Positions 60,924 to 64,000 of a stretch of 64,000 bases of DNA are shown here, piece after piece. Made by a program: the position numbers and the translations under genes. Source of the stretch: CBDAPE01 sp965198325 (GTDB lineage: Bacteria; Pseudomonadota; Alphaproteobacteria; UBA828; JAPUJA01); assembly GCA_965198325.1 (NCBI GenBank), contig CBDAPE010000017.1, positions 186,001-250,000 on the forward strand. The letters run 5' to 3'. Each line of letters starts with the position of its first letter. The stretch's first letter is position 1. The notes under the pieces are model-generated. The model was given only the letters and a program-made list of their open reading frames with translations, did not search any database and had not been told where the DNA came from.

Positions 60924-62720
60924 ATGGCCTTTCCACCACACTTTCTCGACGAGATCCGCGCGCGGGTCCCACTTGCCGACATTATCGGCAAGCGCGTCCG
61001 GCTCACCCGCAAGGGCCGCGAGCTTCTCGGACTCTGCCCGTTTCACAACGAAAAGACGCCGTCGTTCACGGTGGTCGAGGACAAGGGCTTCTATCACTGC
61101 TTCGGCTGCGGCGCCCACGGCGACGTCATCGGCTTTGTCATGCGCATGGACAACCTGCCGTTTCCCGAAGCCGTCGAGCGGCTCGCCGGTGAGGCGGGCA
61201 TCCCCGTGCCGGAGCTCTCGCCGGAGGAGCGTGCCCGGGAGAAAGAACGCCATTCGCTCTATTCGGTCGTCGAGGCGGCTTGCGTCTGGTTCCAGAAGCA
61301 GCTCGCCGATGTCACGGGCGAACGGGCACGGGCCTATCTTGCCTCCCGCGGTTTGGGCGCCGACATCATCGAGGGATTTCGCGTCGGCTTCGCACCCGAT
61401 TCGCGGGGCGCGCTCAGGACCGCGCTGGCAGATGAAGGCATTTCGCAGGAGATGCTGCTGGACACCGGGCTCCTGATCAAACCCGAGGACGACGCCAAGG
61501 CGCCTTACGATCGCTTCCGGGGGCGGATCATCTTTCCGATCGCCGACCGCCGCGGCCGGGTGATCGCCTTCGGCGGGCGGATCCTGGGCGACGGCGAGCC
61601 CAAGTATCTCAATTCCCCGGAGACCCCGCTGTTTCACAAGGGCGCGCAGCTCTACGGCTATTCGCTCGCGGCCGAACGCGCGCGGCGCAAGCAGGCGGTC
61701 GTTGTGGTCGAGGGCTACATGGATGTCATCGCGCTGCACAAGGCCGGGATCACCAATGCGGTCGCACCCCTGGGGACAGCCATCACCGAGGCCCAGATCG
61801 AGGCGCTCTGGCGCCTCGTGCCGGAACCCGTGTTGTGCTTCGACGGCGACACCGCGGGCCGCCGCGCCGCCCATCGCGCGGCGGAACGGGTTCTGCCTCG
61901 TCTGCGGGCCGGCCACTCGCTGCGGTTCGCCTGGTTGCCCGAGGGCGACGACCCCGACAGCTTGATCGCCAGCAGCGGCGCGGCGGCCATGCGCGCGGTT
62001 CTGGGTCGGGCGGTCGGTCTCGCGGACCTGTTGTGGGACATGTCGAGCGGCGGCGACGCGCTGGCGACACCCGAGCGCCAGGCCGGCGTCCGCCACAAAT
62101 TGCGCGAGCTGATCCGGCACATTCCCGATCCCGACCTTCGCTTCTATTACGAAAGTTACTTCAAGAACCGGATCTGGAACGTGCTCAAGGCCCAGCGGGA
62201 GGCGAAAGGCGGTCGCCGGCAAAGTGCGGCTCTCGAACGGGCCCCCTCGGATCCCGCAACCCTGCGCGAACGCCGTCTTCTGCAAACGCTGCTGGCCAAT
62301 CCCATACTCCTCCCGGAGTTCGTCGAGGAACTCGGTCATGTGGCGTTCAAAACCCTCCGGCTGGTGCCCTTGCGGGATGCGCTGGTCGCACTGGTCGGCG
62401 ACTCGGGCGCCGCCCCGGCCGATCTAATCGAGCGGCTCGTCGCCGAACCCGGGTTGGCCCGCCTCGTCGACGAGCTCGTCGGCGCGCAGGCGCAGGCCCG
62501 GGATTTGACTGGCGGGCGCGGCGCCGACGGTCCCGGGGGCTTTCGCCTCGAATTGCGCCAGATGCTGGATTTGCAGCGTCTGTCGGAACTTGAGCGGTTC
62601 AAGTTCGAAGCAGAAGAAACCTTTGCAGCCGACCCGACCGAGAAAAATTTGGAAAGACTTAACAGTGCCATTCGTATGTTGCAGGAGGCGCCGGGACGGG
62701 AAGAAGAGATACAGGACTGA
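60924..62720 (+). CDS. dnaG: DNA primase
   Basis: A 598-residue primase that makes RNA primers at the replication fork. The CHC2-type zinc finger is CPFHNEKTPSF ... CFGCGAHGDVIGF (residues about 38-65). The catalytic core follows (YDRFRGRIIFPIADRRGRVI) with the TOPRIM motifs VVVEGYMDVIALHKAG and CFDGDTAGRRAA. The C-terminal helicase-binding region extends to EEEIQD. The start MAFPPHFLDEIRARVPLADI fits the family. rpoD follows, giving the classical primase-sigma order. Confidence 0.97.
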   Translation: MAFPPHFLDEIRARVPLADIIGKRVRLTRKGRELLGLCPFHNEKTPSFTVVEDKGFYHCFGCGAHGDVIGFVMRMDNLPFPEAVERLAGEAGIPVPELSPEERAREKERHSLYSVVEAACVWFQKQLADVTGERARAYLASRGLGADIIEGFRVGFAPDSRGALRTALADEGISQEMLLDTGLLIKPEDDAKAPYDRFRGRIIFPIADRRGRVIAFGGRILGDGEPKYLNSPETPLFHKGAQLYGYSLAAERARRKQAVVVVEGYMDVIALHKAGITNAVAPLGTAITEAQIEALWRLVPEPVLCFDGDTAGRRAAHRAAERVLPRLRAGHSLRFAWLPEGDDPDSLIASSGAAAMRAVLGRAVGLADLLWDMSSGGDALATPERQAGVRHKLRELIRHIPDPDLRFYYESYFKNRIWNVLKAQREAKGGRRQSAALERAPSDPATLRERRLLQTLLANPILLPEFVEELGHVAFKTLRLVPLRDALVALVGDSGAAPADLIERLVAEPGLARLVDELVGAQAQARDLTGGRGADGPGGFRLELRQMLDLQRLSELERFKFEAEETFAADPTEKNLERLNSAIRMLQEAPGREEEIQD

Positions 62721-62753
62721 ACAATCCGCCCGTCGCGCCGGTATCGCTGCGCT

Positions 62754-62782
62754 TGACAGCGAGTTTTCCGCCCCTTATGAGG
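62754..62782 (+). promoter_or_regulatory. Candidate sigma-70 promoter for rpoD
   Basis: TTGACA at 62754-62759, 17 bases of spacing, then TATGAG at 62777-62782. The -35 is perfect and the -10 matches 4 of 6. It lies about 210 bases before the rpoD start in the dnaG-rpoD gap. Confidence 0.5.
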
Positions 62783-62994
62783 TGCAACGCCGTGGGGAAT
62801 GCCTTGATTTTGTCGTGGTGGAACGCCACTTTAGTTCAATCCGAATCCGTGATCCGGAGACGTGGACGCCCGTGCGAATGGTGCGCGCCAGGCCGGTCGA
62901 TTCGGCTCCACGGCTCGTGAACGGGCGGGCGCGTCCCGGCCCACGGCAGAATCGACCGGACTGAATTCGGCCCCTGGCCGACGATGGTGAGCAT

Positions 62995-64000
62995 ATGGCC
63001 ACGAAAGCATCGACCAACACCGCGGCATCCGAATCTTCGGAAGAAAGCGGCGACGCGCCCTTGCTCGATAATGTGGCGGGCGCCGTCAAGAAGATGGTCG
63101 CAAGCGCCAAGGAGCGCGGTTACGTCACCTACGACGAGTTGAATAAGGCGCTGCCTCAGGATCAGATGTCCTCGGAGCAAATCGAGGATGTCATGGCGGC
63201 ACTCTCGGAGATGGGTGTCAACGTGGTCGACAGCGAGGAGGCCGATGAGCCCAGCGCCGAGACGCCCGCGGAAGCAACCAAGGTCTCCGCCACCGGCCGG
63301 ACGTCCGAAGAAGATCTGGGCCGGACCGACGATCCCGTGCGGATGTATCTGCGCGAAATGGGTAGCGTCGAACTGCTTTCGCGCGAAGGCGAGATCGCTA
63401 TCGCCAAGCGTATCGAGGCCGGCCGGCACAAGATGATCGGCGCGATTTGCGAGAGTCCGCTGACCATGAGTGCCATCGGCGAATGGATGGAAGCGCTGGA
63501 GATGCGGCGCATGCTGTTGCGCGACGTCGTCGATCTCGATGCCATGTATGGCAAAGGATCGGGGAATGGCACGGGCGCGCCCGCCGTCGCGCCGCCGGGC
63601 TCGGACGCCAAGCCGGCCGATGGGGCGGGCAGAACGGACGTCATGGGCAACGCAAAGCCCGACGAGGCAAAGAGCCTCGCGAAAGTCAATGAAACGCCGA
63701 ACGGGGCGGCCAAGGACCCCGCCGCGGCCGGCGACGACGATGACAACGACTATGACGATGAGAATGCGGTCTCGCTCGCAGCCATGGAAGAGGCCATCCG
63801 GCCGCAGGTTGTAGAGACCTTCGGGACCATCAGCAAGGAGTTCAAGAAGCTCCGGCGCCTTCAGGAACAGCACGTCGTGCTCACGCTCAAGGGCCATAGC
63901 TTGAGCCCGTCCCAGCTTCGCCGCCGCGAGAAGCTCAAGAAGGAACTCAACGAGCTGCTCGGCGAGATCCATCTCCACAACGCCCGGATCGAGGAACTCG
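62995..64000 (+). CDS. rpoD: RNA polymerase primary sigma factor RpoD, 5' part
   Basis: The frame opens at ATG 62995 (MATKASTNTAASESSEESGD) and stays open to the window end, covering 335 residues. Region 1.1 is seen in MVASAKERGYVTYDELNKAL, and region 1.2 in RTDDPVRMYLREMGSVELLS then REGEIAIAKRIEAGRHKMIG. The acidic insert (about residues 190-260, with DDDDNDYDDENA) is the long non-conserved region usual in alphaproteobacterial RpoD. Regions 2-4 lie beyond the window. Confidence 0.96.
   Translation, partial: MATKASTNTAASESSEESGDAPLLDNVAGAVKKMVASAKERGYVTYDELNKALPQDQMSSEQIEDVMAALSEMGVNVVDSEEADEPSAETPAEATKVSATGRTSEEDLGRTDDPVRMYLREMGSVELLSREGEIAIAKRIEAGRHKMIGAICESPLTMSAIGEWMEALEMRRMLLRDVVDLDAMYGKGSGNGTGAPAVAPPGSDAKPADGAGRTDVMGNAKPDEAKSLAKVNETPNGAAKDPAAAGDDDDNDYDDENAVSLAAMEEAIRPQVVETFGTISKEFKKLRRLQEQHVVLTLKGHSLSPSQLRRREKLKKELNELLGEIHLHNARIEEL

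Noticed and set aside
62590..62964. Open frame of 124 codons after dnaG
   Set aside because: It overlaps the dnaG end in another frame, lacks a start with a ribosome site and runs through the probable rpoD promoter. Its protein looks like random GC-rich sequence.

Overview
The window looks like chromosomal DNA of a GC-rich alphaproteobacterium, most likely Rhodospirillales-like. The evidence is a crotonyl-CoA carboxylase/reductase of the ethylmalonyl-CoA pathway, a GcrA-type zinc/HTH protein, and the orders carA-carB-greA and yqeY-dnaG-rpoD. The last 16 kb (about 48-64 kb) is ordinary, tightly packed core genome with intact reading frames. The first 47 kb is very different: insertion sequences sit beside truncated, frameshifted and stop-interrupted genes. 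This is what a genome under relaxed selection with IS proliferation looks like, for example one in transition to host association (inference).

Layout. 0-2 kb: a radical SAM enzyme, a receiver protein with Glu at the phosphoacceptor site, and tRNA-Gly(CCC). 2-7.5 kb: a hemN remnant and a methyltransferase cut by a Mu-like transposable element (MuA, a broken MuB, small genes, a GcrA-like protein). 7.5-25.6 kb: four copies of one IS6-family element, one internally deleted, one carrying an IS1111-type IS110 element and one carrying a group II intron. Between them lie tenA, a VOC protein, a 5.5-kb broken autotransporter, integrase and Vsr fragments, and a nuclease gene split by an IS21 element with a visible 6-bp target duplication. 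25.6-37.4 kb: PD-(D/E)xK nucleases, a UPF0149-domain protein, an IS5 element, a bactofilin, a large serine recombinase with its DUF2924 partner, a second kind of IS6 element and an integrase remnant. 37.7-46.5 kb: a zinc-ribbon/nuclease/nitrilase fusion gene (frameshifted and cut by IS6 copy 5), an excisionase-like HTH gene, a SprT protease / unknown / RecD2 helicase cassette between two IS3 fragments, IS6 copy 6 and a truncated cyclic-nucleotide-binding protein.

46.7-55 kb: a tetraheme cytochrome with an internal ochre codon, a metallo-beta-lactamase-fold hydrolase, and a same-strand set for acyl-CoA metabolism (acetolactate-synthase-like ThDP enzyme, Ccr, enoyl-CoA hydratase, NDP-forming acyl-CoA synthetase). 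55-60 kb: greA, carB and carA with overlapping ends. 60-64 kb: yqeY, dnaG and rpoD, which runs off the window end.

Three results stand out. All six IS6 copies point the same way, lack target duplications, and usually end inside broken genes, so IS6-driven deletion or recombination probably assembled this region. Group II intron splicing would exactly restore the IS6 transposase it interrupts. The nuclease-nitrilase fusion at 37.8-40.0 kb is the best candidate for an undescribed, probably defence-related, protein architecture.
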